From the NCBI GenBank assembly GCA_039026975.1, contig JBCCLI010000085.1:1-19233 (forward strand): 19,233 bases of DNA, read 5' to 3'. A model generated the notes under the pieces. It made no database searches, was not told the DNA's origin, and saw only the letters and a list, made by a program, of their open reading frames with translations. The translations under genes and the position numbers were made by a program. This document shows, in pieces, positions 8,076 to 16,800 of this stretch. The stretch comes from JBCBKZ01 sp039026975 (GTDB lineage: Bacteria; Bacteroidota; Bacteroidia; J057). The first letter of the stretch is position 1. Every line of letters begins with the position of its first letter.

Positions 8076-8672
8076 ATGCTCTTATCTACCAGACGAATTA
8101 CTTACTCGCTAGTCTTTCTTGCAGGTGCCCTATGCTTCTGCACTCCCCCGCACACACGAAACTATACTGATTCTGGAATGAACATTATGCGCGAAGAAAA
8201 GCTAGATAGTCTTTTTGCTGCATTGCAGCTGGCAGAGGAGGATAACCTGCAACAAGAAATAGAAGGTCGCATCTGGGAAATCTGGATGGAAAGTGGGAAT
8301 CCTCAAGTCAATCAGATTATGAAGATTGGGGTAGAACAGATGGGGCAGGAAAGCTATAAGCAAGCCATTAACTCTTTCTCCAAAATCATAGAAGCAGCTC
8401 CTGACTACGCAGAAGGGTGGAATAAGCGAGCTACTGCCTACTTCCTCAGAGGAGACTTTAAAGCTTCTCTAAAGGACATAGAAGAAACGCTTGCCAGAGA
8501 GAAAAGGCATTTTGGCGCTATCTCAGGTCGCCTGTCTATTCAGAGCTTGATAGGGGATAATAAAGGCTCCCTGGAAAGCTTAAGGAAACTCCATGAGCTT
8601 CTCCCCCACGAAGAACAGCTAGAAAAAGAAATCCAAAAACTAGAAGAAAAACTTGGTATTAGGAAGATCTAA
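8076..8672 (+). CDS. Small exported TPR protein, possible lipoprotein
   Basis: ATG 8076 is chosen over TTG 8061 because it places a basic residue pair and hydrophobic stretch directly at the N-terminus (MLLSTRRITYSLVFLAGALC). This leaves 198 residues. Cysteines at the end of the hydrophobic stretch (ALCFC) could be lipidated, but neither has a textbook lipobox, so export is better supported than lipidation. Two or three TPRs follow in the middle (NQIMKIGVEQMGQESYKQAI, then a unit with APDYAEGWNKRATAY), and the C-terminus is a charged helix (EKEIQKLEEKLG). It is the last gene of the CHAT-GTPase cluster, starting 39 bp after the GTPase stop. Its predicted extracytoplasmic location matches the predicted periplasmic TPR half of the CHAT protein, so the two may interact; this is inference. 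Confidence 0.75.
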   Translation: MLLSTRRITYSLVFLAGALCFCTPPHTRNYTDSGMNIMREEKLDSLFAALQLAEEDNLQQEIEGRIWEIWMESGNPQVNQIMKIGVEQMGQESYKQAINSFSKIIEAAPDYAEGWNKRATAYFLRGDFKASLKDIEETLAREKRHFGAISGRLSIQSLIGDNKGSLESLRKLHELLPHEEQLEKEIQKLEEKLGIRKI

Positions 8673-9173
8673 TACTCTTCTATTCCGTCCTCCCGGTGGG
8701 TACCACAGTATGGACAGAAGCTTTAGCTGGGATCTGTAAAGTATACTATTCAAGTTCATTAGCTTTAGGTAGACTTAGGAACCAAGGCACGCAAAACGAT
8801 AAGGACAAACCATAGCATTAGCCCTTTTGAGAACCTCAGGTACCTACTTACTTCAATCATTTCATTTTTTATCATACCAATGGGCCAGCGAGTGGGCAGA
8901 AGCCTCAAACGATATCTAGCAGATGCTTGGGAGGTTGCTATAGGATAAGCTTTGAAAGATACTGCATGACAGGCCTAATTCCTATCTGGTATGAAAGGCT
9001 TCCTTTTTAGCGTTATAAACCCATAAAACAGTAAGGAAAAACCATCTTCTACCCTGTCATCAGGAGGTAGCTTCTTCTCTCCGAATCATGCTGATACATG
9101 TAGAGATGAATTTACTTCCTTAGGAATGGAAGGGAACGAGAGACAAGGCGCATACTGTCTCTTCACAAATTTT
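8673..9173. other. 501-bp non-coding region between convergent genes
   Basis: No reading frame with family resemblance, no tRNA-like fold and no mobile element ends were seen. CATACCA (8873-8879) and TGGTATG (8987-8993) are inverted copies 107 bp apart, probably chance. The right end carries a 7-bp hairpin (9139-9162) that could terminate transcripts from either side. This is long for a convergent gap and might hold a decayed gene, but nothing in it is recognisable. Confidence 0.5.
9139..9162. terminator. Possible bidirectional terminator between convergent genes
   Basis: AGAGACA (9139-9145) pairs with TGTCTCT (9156-9162) around a 10-nt loop. On the plus strand a T-run (9170-9175) follows after seven bases, further than usual. 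On the minus strand it lies 11 nt beyond the stop codon of the leftward gene. Position supports a terminator; the structure is only moderate. Confidence 0.4.
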
Positions 9174-10583
9174 TTATTCCCTCATCCCCGGTTCCAGTAA
9201 ATATGTCTGTCCGTAAGTAGTCAGGTATTTCTCCACAAAATGAATTTCTTCATCTGGGACACCTAAAAAATGAATAGGAGACCTCCAGTCGTAGCTTGCT
9301 AAGAAGTCAAGGAGAATTAAGGTTCGCCTACTTAGGTAGTTTCCTTCTAGTTCTCCTTCCATAAGGGTTTGGCGATTCTCTTTCATGGAAAGCCAAGCTG
9401 CAGCTTCAAGATTACGGGCTGATATTTCCATGGAGAATTTCCTGTTGGGGAGGTATGGATAGAAGGCTGAAACGAGTTTCAACTGCTGGGCTGTATCCTC
9501 ACTGTATGCCTGAGTGAGTAAATCCGATAATGGCTTGCGACCCCTCCCTTCTTCCAGGTACACAAACTGTCTCTTCTCATTGCTGAACAATGCCAGAGAC
9601 GCAGAAAAGCTAAAAGAAGGCTGAAGGTCTTTTAGCATTTCCAGGTAGTATAACTCATCCAGTAAGGGTAAATGTATGACGTTAAGGTTTGAATATATCT
9701 TAGTGGTTTGCTGTAGATACCATAGAGGGTAAATCTCTTCTTCCTCCCAGGTAAAGAGAAATGATTCAGGGTTTAGAGAGGCCAATAAGATCTGGGCTTC
9801 AGATAATGCCTTTGGAGAATAATCTACCTTGGATAGCATATTTTTTGCCCACTTATCTTCTCCGAGGGATAAGAATAGATGAGAGGCCTTCATATACGTC
9901 TTAGGCAGAAAGGTCTCTATTGAAAGGCTATCCCGCATGAGGTATGCAGGATCTGTGGTGGCTATTTGTTCATAGGCGTCCAAGGCCTGCTGAACGCCCT
10001 TTCTTAGTTGTTTAAAAGCCTTATTGGGAAGCTCCTCATATCCTACAGGAGAATCCGTTCCAGTTACGTAGGGATCTGTGGGCCGGTAGGGGGCTACCGC
10101 TTCTGCCCAGTAGGCATAAGCAAGTCCTTCCATAAAAAGGGCGTCCTCCTCCAGTTTAGGATCTCGTTCCAAGGCCTGGATGACATCCTCAGACCATCCT
10201 TTATATCCATAAAAGGGACTATGGTCAAATAGGGCGATTTCCGCTTGGTACTCCCTCAAGTATCTTCTGACTTCAAAGTCCCGTGTCCGTTGGAAGGTAT
10301 AGGCGCCTCCTCTGGCATTGATAGCTAAGAATCTCCCAGAGACGGCAGACCAGAATAATTGTTCATTGATGACTGTATCGGGTGCTAAAAAGCTTCCTTC
10401 ATAGACTGTCCATCCTTCTGGTTTTTTCGCAAACCTCAGCCGAGCAGGATACTCCTCCTCAAAGTTATATCGCTCAAAGAAGCGCGTAATTACCGCCTCC
10501 ATACTGGGGTAGGTCTGCGCCTCCACTAATTGGGACATTAGTAGAAACAGGAACGGTAATAAGATGAATCTGAAAAGGCGCAT
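9174..10583 (-). CDS. Exported protein resembling the soluble C-terminal part of DUF2723 (GT117-like) proteins
   Basis: ATG 10583 is chosen over an upstream TTG at 10703 because it begins a good signal peptide (MRLFRFILLPFLFLLMSQLV, cleavage after VEA). The mature protein is ~447 residues. Residues ~140-255 are helical with TPR-like character (EDALFMEGLAYAYWAEAV). Residues 275-310 carry FLFTWEEEEIYPLWYLQQ and NVIHLPLLDELYYLEML. These strongly resemble the FTxGDxDTxPLWYLQEVE and DVRVVNLSLLNTDWYIxQL region after the membrane domain in Bacteroidota DUF2723 proteins. The ending WRSPIHFLGVPDE...YGQTYLLEP also matches that family's tail. The multi-pass glycosyltransferase-like membrane half is absent, so this appears to be a free-standing periplasmic version. 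Function is unknown. It lies downstream of uvrB on the same strand with a 186-bp gap, so co-transcription is uncertain. The family link is from memory of motifs, not a search. Confidence 0.7.
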   Translation of the reverse strand: MRLFRFILLPFLFLLMSQLVEAQTYPSMEAVITRFFERYNFEEEYPARLRFAKKPEGWTVYEGSFLAPDTVINEQLFWSAVSGRFLAINARGGAYTFQRTRDFEVRRYLREYQAEIALFDHSPFYGYKGWSEDVIQALERDPKLEEDALFMEGLAYAYWAEAVAPYRPTDPYVTGTDSPVGYEELPNKAFKQLRKGVQQALDAYEQIATTDPAYLMRDSLSIETFLPKTYMKASHLFLSLGEDKWAKNMLSKVDYSPKALSEAQILLASLNPESFLFTWEEEEIYPLWYLQQTTKIYSNLNVIHLPLLDELYYLEMLKDLQPSFSFSASLALFSNEKRQFVYLEEGRGRKPLSDLLTQAYSEDTAQQLKLVSAFYPYLPNRKFSMEISARNLEAAAWLSMKENRQTLMEGELEGNYLSRRTLILLDFLASYDWRSPIHFLGVPDEEIHFVEKYLTTYGQTYLLEPGMRE

Positions 10584-10727
10584 ATATTGATGGGGGAAGT
10601 TACAGAAAAAAGTAAGGGCGAAATAGATCACCCCGGATATCCGCAAAAGTAAGGGGGAGATATTTTCCTCCCCATGTCCTCCAATGAATAGGGGTAGAAG
10701 CAACTAGCTCAAGGCTGACTCACTTTC

Positions 10728-10764
10728 TGTTCCCACTGTCCTGTAGAGATGGTAGAGGGGAACA
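10728..10764. terminator. Inverted repeat after uvrB, weak terminator candidate
   Basis: TGTTCCC (10728-10734) and GGGAACA (10758-10764) are perfect complements with a 23-nt loop, starting 5 nt after the uvrB stop in the direction of transcription. The long loop and absence of a T-run make termination doubtful. Confidence 0.25.
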
Positions 10765-10769
10765 CATAT

Positions 10770-12800
10770 TTAGACACTCTTGTCCTTCAGTAACGCCTTA
10801 AAGGCCAGCATTTCATCCCTGAGTCTGGCAGCTTCTATGAACTCTAAGTCTTCAGCAGCTTTTTCCATTTCTTTACGAATGGACTTGATCTTTTTCTCCA
10901 GATCTTCCTTACTCATGTATTCGGCTGCTTCCTCTGCTGCTACACTTACTGTTTCTTCAAACTCCTCATAGTTCTTGGCTCGATTTCCCAAGGCTGACTC
11001 AAAGATGTCCTTGTCCATGCGCTTGACAGAAGTGGGAACTATGCCGTGCTCCTCATTATACTTGATCTGCTTAGTACGTCTGTATTCTGTTTCGTCCAGG
11101 AGCCGCTGGATAGAATCTGTGATGTTATCTGCATATAGGATGACCCGTCCCTCTGCATGACGGGCAGCACGACCCGCCGTCTGTATAAGGGAACGTGAAG
11201 ACCTAAGGAAGCCTTCCTTGTCAGCATCCAGAATGGCTACTAAGCCTACTTCCGGCAAATCCAGTCCTTCCCTCAACAGGTTTACCCCCACCAGTACATC
11301 AAACTTTCCTCTCCTTAGGTCCCGTAATATGTCCACCCTGTCCAGGGCATCTATATCAGAGTGGATATAGCGGGTTTTGATGTCAAGGTTTTGGAGATAC
11401 CTAGTGAGCTCCTCGGACATCCGCTTGGTGAGGGTAGTTACTAATACGCGGTTCCCTCTCTTCACTTCTTCATCCACCTCATCCAGTAAATCATCCACCT
11501 GGGTGATGGCAGGTCGTATTTCGACCGGGGGGTCTAGCAGACCAGTAGGTCTAACAATCTGTTCTACCACTACCCCTTCACTGACGGATAGCTCATATTC
11601 TTCGGGCGTAGCGCTCATGTAAATCACCTGATTTACGTGCTCATTAAATTCTTCAAACCTTTGAGGGCGGTTATCCAGGGCAGATGGAAGACGGAAACCA
11701 TGCTCTACCAGGGTAAGTTTTCTGGACCTATCTCCATGGTACATCCCTCTGATCTGGGGAAGGGTAACATGACTTTCATCTAGGATCAATAGAAAATCAT
11801 CCGGGAAATAGTCTAGTAAACAATAGGGTCTACTGTCTTTTTCTCTTCCGGAAAGATGCCTGGAGTAATTCTCTATCCCTGAGCAGTATCCTAGTTCCCG
11901 CATCATTTCCATATCAAACTCCGTCCGTTCTTTTAGCCTGTTTGCCTCTAAGAACATTCCCTGGGCTTCAAAATGTGTTACCTTCTCTGTGAGTTCGAGT
12001 TGAATCTTCTCAAGAGCCTCATTTAATGTCTCCCTTCTAGTCACAAATAAATTAGAGGGATAGAGGGTAATATCTCTGAGTTTATCAATTCTCCTACCTG
12101 TCTCCACATCAAAAGATTCAATAGATTCTATCACATCATCAAAGAACATAACGCGTAACCCTATGTCATCATAGGCAGGATAAATATCTACCGTATCTCC
12201 TTTTACACGAAATTTTCCTCTCTCTAATTTAGTCTGGGTTCGGCTGTAGAAAAGCCTCACAAGCTTATCCAGAAAAATATTCTGGGTTATTACCTGACCC
12301 TGACTAGCAAAAAATATGTTAGCTTCATAGTCTTCTGGTTTCCCTATACCATAAATACAAGAAACGGAAGCTACCACGATGACATCTCTCCTTCCAGATA
12401 CCAAGGCAGTAGTAGACCTCAGACGGAGTTTTTCTATATCTGTATTGATAGAAAGGTCTTTTTCTATATAGGTGTTGGTAGAAGGAACAAAGGCCTCCGG
12501 CTGGTAATAATCATAGTAGGAAATGAAGTATTCTACCAGATTTTCAGGAAAAAACTCTTTGAATTCTCCGTATAACTGAGCGGCTAATGTTTTATTATGA
12601 CTAATGATAAGGGTGGGGCGCTGCGTCTCCTTAATGACATTAGCTATGGTAAAGGTTTTACCAGATCCGGTTACCCCTAAAAGTACCTGATGGCCCTCAT
12701 CATTGTTGACACCATCTACTAATTGTTTGATGGCGGTGGGCTGATCTCCGGCGGGTTGAAATTTGGCGGCGAGTTGAAATTGAAAGTCTTTTTCTTCCAT
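10770..12800 (-). CDS. uvrB: Excinuclease ABC subunit B (UvrB)
   Basis: UvrB is the damage-verifying helicase-like ATPase of nucleotide excision repair. It receives DNA from UvrA, inserts a beta-hairpin between the strands, and recruits UvrC for incision. The 676-residue protein is full length. Walker A GVTGSGKT is at 42-49, and the beta-hairpin region with SYYDYYQPEAFVPSTNTYIE is at ~94-113. Walker B LLILDESH is at 337-344, followed by LPQIRGMYHGDRSRK. The second RecA-like domain contains GVNLLREGLDLPEV (505-518) and motif VI QTAGRAAR (540-547). A C-terminal UVR domain (~635-670), which contacts UvrC, ends the protein. ATG 12800 gives the normal N-terminus (MEEKDFQFQLAAKFQPAGDQ). No LexA-like box is seen upstream. 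The gene is divergent from the glucokinase gene with a 170-bp gap. Confidence 0.98.
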   Translation of the reverse strand: MEEKDFQFQLAAKFQPAGDQPTAIKQLVDGVNNDEGHQVLLGVTGSGKTFTIANVIKETQRPTLIISHNKTLAAQLYGEFKEFFPENLVEYFISYYDYYQPEAFVPSTNTYIEKDLSINTDIEKLRLRSTTALVSGRRDVIVVASVSCIYGIGKPEDYEANIFFASQGQVITQNIFLDKLVRLFYSRTQTKLERGKFRVKGDTVDIYPAYDDIGLRVMFFDDVIESIESFDVETGRRIDKLRDITLYPSNLFVTRRETLNEALEKIQLELTEKVTHFEAQGMFLEANRLKERTEFDMEMMRELGYCSGIENYSRHLSGREKDSRPYCLLDYFPDDFLLILDESHVTLPQIRGMYHGDRSRKLTLVEHGFRLPSALDNRPQRFEEFNEHVNQVIYMSATPEEYELSVSEGVVVEQIVRPTGLLDPPVEIRPAITQVDDLLDEVDEEVKRGNRVLVTTLTKRMSEELTRYLQNLDIKTRYIHSDIDALDRVDILRDLRRGKFDVLVGVNLLREGLDLPEVGLVAILDADKEGFLRSSRSLIQTAGRAARHAEGRVILYADNITDSIQRLLDETEYRRTKQIKYNEEHGIVPTSVKRMDKDIFESALGNRAKNYEEFEETVSVAAEEAAEYMSKEDLEKKIKSIRKEMEKAAEDLEFIEAARLRDEMLAFKALLKDKSV

Positions 12801-12970
12801 AAAATTAAGTATGCTACCTCATGTACGTAAGCTAAGGAGAATAGATTAACAGCTTCCCGCTTAAAGAGTTTGAAGGATACAACAACAGGAATTCCCCATC
12901 ATTTTATGCTCCTTGGTATGAATTTCGTAGATTTAGGCACAGAGTACAATAGTCCAAATTACTGCAAATT

Positions 12971-13714
12971 TTGAACATTTTAGGAATTGACGTAGGGGGT
13001 TCAGGCATAAAAGGAGCTCCCGTAGATACTATTACTGGTACTTTACTTGCCGATAGATTCAGAATAGACACTCCTAAGCCTTCCACGCCCAAAGCCATGG
13101 CTAAAGTGGTGAAGGAAATAGCGGAACACTTCTCATGGAATGGACCCATAGGATGTGGGTTTCCTGCCCCTATACAGCGCGGAGTAGCTAAGACAGCTAC
13201 TAACATAGATGACTCCTGGATAGGTACTAGCGTAGAGAAAACCTTTTCTAAAAGTACCGGCTGCCCCGTAAGAGCTGTCAATGATGCAGATGCTGCCGGA
13301 ATGGCAGAGAATATGTTCGGAGCGGGAAGAGGAAGAATGGGGGTAACCATCCTTCTGACCATAGGTACTGGCATAGGGTCTGCTGTATTTCATGATGGTA
13401 AACTCCTCCCTAATACGGAACTGGGTCATCTCATCTTTAAAGATGGGAAGATAGCAGAGTGGTATGCTTCAGACGCTGCCAGAAAAAAAAATGACCTTAA
13501 GTGGGATGATTGGGGTAAGCGATTTAATAAATACCTCAATCACGTTCACAGGCTCTTCTATCCAGATTTGATTATAGTGGGCGGAGGCGCCAGTAAAAAA
13601 TTCTCTCAGTTTGAAGATGAATTGGATGTTCCTACAGAAGTAGTTCCAGCCCAGTCTCTCAATCAGGCAGGAATCATAGGAGCTGCCTTATCCGGGATAC
13701 CTGAAATGGCTTAA
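12971..13714 (+). CDS. ppgK: Polyphosphate glucokinase (ROK family), TTG start
   Basis: Polyphosphate glucokinase phosphorylates glucose to glucose-6-phosphate with inorganic polyphosphate, and often ATP, as donor in the cytoplasm. The 247-residue protein has the phosphate-binding loop GIDVGGSGIKG (5-15), GCGFPAP (61-67) and catalytic D105 in NDADAAG. It also has LTIGTGIGSA (129-138), ELGHL (150-154) followed by the family's AEWYASD segment, and the GGGASKK adenosine/phosphate region (204-210). The zinc-binding CxCG motif of other ROK kinases is absent, as expected for this subfamily. An in-frame TAG at 12950-12952 and no ATG before the GIDVGG loop make TTG 12971 the only sensible start. The length is normal for the family. 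It is transcribed away from uvrB. Confidence 0.9.
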   Translation: MNILGIDVGGSGIKGAPVDTITGTLLADRFRIDTPKPSTPKAMAKVVKEIAEHFSWNGPIGCGFPAPIQRGVAKTATNIDDSWIGTSVEKTFSKSTGCPVRAVNDADAAGMAENMFGAGRGRMGVTILLTIGTGIGSAVFHDGKLLPNTELGHLIFKDGKIAEWYASDAARKKNDLKWDDWGKRFNKYLNHVHRLFYPDLIIVGGGASKKFSQFEDELDVPTEVVPAQSLNQAGIIGAALSGIPEMA

Positions 13715-13750
13715 TTCCACATCTTACCATAGCTAATTAAGGAGTATGTA

Positions 13751-13771
13751 TTCCCATTCCTGGAATGGGGA
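13751..13771 (+). terminator. Hairpin downstream of the glucokinase gene
   Basis: A 9-bp stem with one G-T pair (13751-13759 with 13763-13771) closes a 3-nt CTG loop, 36 nt after the stop codon. The stem is strong (core CCCATTC/GAATGGG). The following sequence has only a short T-run, so it is a plausible but imperfect terminator. Confidence 0.5.
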
Positions 13772-13876
13772 GAAGTTACTTTGGAAAACAGTAATAACCT
13801 GTGTGCTTGAATTTTTCCTCCAGAAATACGTAACTTCTCACTTTCCCCCGATAAGACTTGCGTAAAAAGTGATTAC

Positions 13877-16800
13877 ATGAACTCCTTACTTTCAGGGAAG
13901 CGGATTCCGTCTCTGCTCTTAGGCTGCTGTTTACTATTAGTGAGCGGTAAGCTATTCTCCCAATCTACGCTTATACTCCGATCAGCTGAAGAAATCATAG
14001 ACCTAAATCCTTATGTTCGTATAGCAGAAGAACCCTCTGAAAAGCTTAGGCTTAATGATGCTATCCAGTGGGATGGTTACGTTCCCTTTGATTCATCCCA
14101 GAAGTTGACACCTAATAAAGCGTACTGGGGAATAGTCTCCCTCCAAAATGGCCTCCCTTATGATGTAGACTTGGTGTTCTCTCCTGATTGGGGGACAGCC
14201 ATAGAACACAATGGAGATGTGGATGTCTACCTTATCTATGCTGATAGTACCCTCGCTAAAAAGAGTGGAAGGTTCATTCCGGCCTCTCAAAAAGATGTCC
14301 CGAAAGGTCCTGATAACTATGTCTCCTTAGCGCTTGCTGCCGGGCAGCAGGTGGAGGTATTCTTTAGAATAGAAAAAATCAACCATGTTGCGCCTGTTTG
14401 CAATGTGAAATTAGTAGAAAGGAATCGCTGGGAAATACTCTCCCAAGGGAAGAGATACATTTTTGAGGGGATTGTACAAGGAATGCTATGGATGATGATC
14501 CTATATAGCTTCATAATTTTCTTGGGGACAAGAGAAAGGAGTTACCTGATTTACACGCTTTTTCTCTTATCCTCATCCATTTATTTCTTATACCTCTCCG
14601 GTATCCTGCTGGAAGTATTTCTATATGAGGTTCCCAAGCTTAATACCTTTGTGAGAATCATAGTTTCCAATCTGGTTCCATGGGCCTTTTTTCAGATTTC
14701 TCGTTCATTTGTGGATACAGCTACCCTGATTCCCAAGTGGGATAAGGCAGGATCCTATCTTTTAAAGGGAATCATTATCTGGATGTGCGTGGAGTTTATT
14801 ATTAACCTTATATGGTTTCATGAGCCTATTCTTAACTTGATGGTGAACTCTGCCTTCATGCTGGAGGGGCTCTTTCTATTGGCCATTATCATTAGATACT
14901 TTTTTACACCTTATACCATTGCAAGAATATTTATCTATGGGTCTATCTGTATGGTATTAGCCGCCTTTGTGGGTGTAGGAGCAGATGTGTTTTTCAATAT
15001 ACAGTCCTTACTTCCCATAGTCGAAGGCGCCTTCATTGCACAGGTATTGACCTTTGCGCTAGGCCTGGCCTATAGACTCAGGATGGGAGAAAGGGAAAAG
15101 CTGGAAGCCCAAAAGCTTCTTAATGAGCGCCTGATACATACAGATCAGTTAAAGGATACCTTCCTGGCTAATACCTCTCATGAATTACGAACCCCCCTAA
15201 CTGGCATCCTGGGATTATCCGAAAATCTCTATGAACGAATGGATACCATTTCTTCAGAACACGCCCAGAAAGACCTACGAATGATAGTTACCTCCGCCAG
15301 GAGACTGACTAGTCTGGTAAATGATATTCTGGACTTCTCTAAGCTGAAGACGCATGATCTTACCATAGAGAAAAAGGCAGTAGACGTACACTCCCTTGTT
15401 GATGTAGTGCTACATACCAACAGGCCTCTCATTAGTGGGAAGGAAATTTCTCTTGAGAACGCTATACCAGAAGACTTACCGCTGGTACTTGGAGATGAGA
15501 ACAGGCTTCAGCAGGTGTTCTACAACCTAATAGGGAATTCCATAAAATTTACTGAAAAGGGGTATATACAGGTTTCCGCTGAAGTTAAAGAAGGAGTTAC
15601 TCAATTACGGATAGCAGATACAGGTACGGGCATACCTGAGCATAAGCGGGAAGCTATTTTCCAAGAGTTTGAACAAGCAGACGGATCTATCCAAAGAGAA
15701 TTTGCCGGAACAGGTCTGGGTCTGAGTATTAGTAAGCGACTGGTAGAATTGCATGGGGGAGAAATATGGGTGGAGTCAACGGTAGGGAAGGGATCCACCT
15801 TTTTTATCACCCTCCCCTTGGCACCTAAAGGGATGCAAGCAGAAACCGAAAAAACCCTTACCCCTCTGGTACAAATTGAATCTAATGGTCATGCTGCTCC
15901 CACCATTACCGTAAGTGGAAGAAAAGATGGAGTAAGAATTCTCATAGTGGATGATGAGGTAATCAACCATCACGTATTGAAAAATCACTTAGGAGAAGGG
16001 TCTTTTGAGAAAGTTTCCGCTATGAATGGAGAAGAAGCTTTACAGCTTATAGAAGAAGAGGAACCCTTTGATTTAGTTCTCCTAGATCTGATGATGCCCC
16101 GTATGTCCGGCTACGAGGTATGCGAGGAGATTCGTAAGAAATATCTACCAAGTGAGTTACCTGTCATCATGATCACGGCTAAAAATCAGGTGAGTGATTT
16201 AGTATATGGTTACGCTAAGGGGGCTAATGACTATTTAGCCAAGCCCTTCAGTAGGGATGAGTTTTTAGCCAGGATGAAGACCCAACTTCATCTGCATAAT
16301 ATTAATACTATTACCAGTCGGTTTATGCCTCGAGAATTTATTAATTCTCTGGGACTTACTTCTATGTTAGACCTGAAGTTAGGGGATCATGCAGCCAGGG
16401 AAGTAACGGTATTTTTCTGTGATATTAGGGGATACACCACCCTCTCAGAAACCATGACCCCTACAGAGAACTTCAAATTTGTCAATGCCTTTGCGGGAAG
16501 ATTAGGCCCTGTCATTAAGGAGAATTATGGATTTGTCCATCAGTATTTGGGAGATTGCATCATGGCTATTTTTGTAAGGTCTTCGGAAGATTGCCTGAAA
16601 GCGTCCATAGAAATGCAGAAAGTGCTTAGAGACTATAATCTGGCACGAGTAGCCCAAAAGAGAATTCCGCTCAGGGTGGGTATGGGCTTTCATACAGGAG
16701 GACTGGTTATGGGCATCATAGGAGATAGCTTCAGAACAGAAGCTGCTACCATTTCTGATACCGTCAACACTGCCTCCAGGATGGAAGGCCTTACCAAGTT

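Noticed and set aside
8873..8993. CATACCA/TGGTATG as mobile element ends
   Set aside because: Seven bases is too short, no flanking duplication was seen and the interior has no transposase frame.
12904..13374. 156-codon minus-strand frame
   Set aside because: It is a shadow of the polyphosphate glucokinase gene, which has clear ROK motifs.
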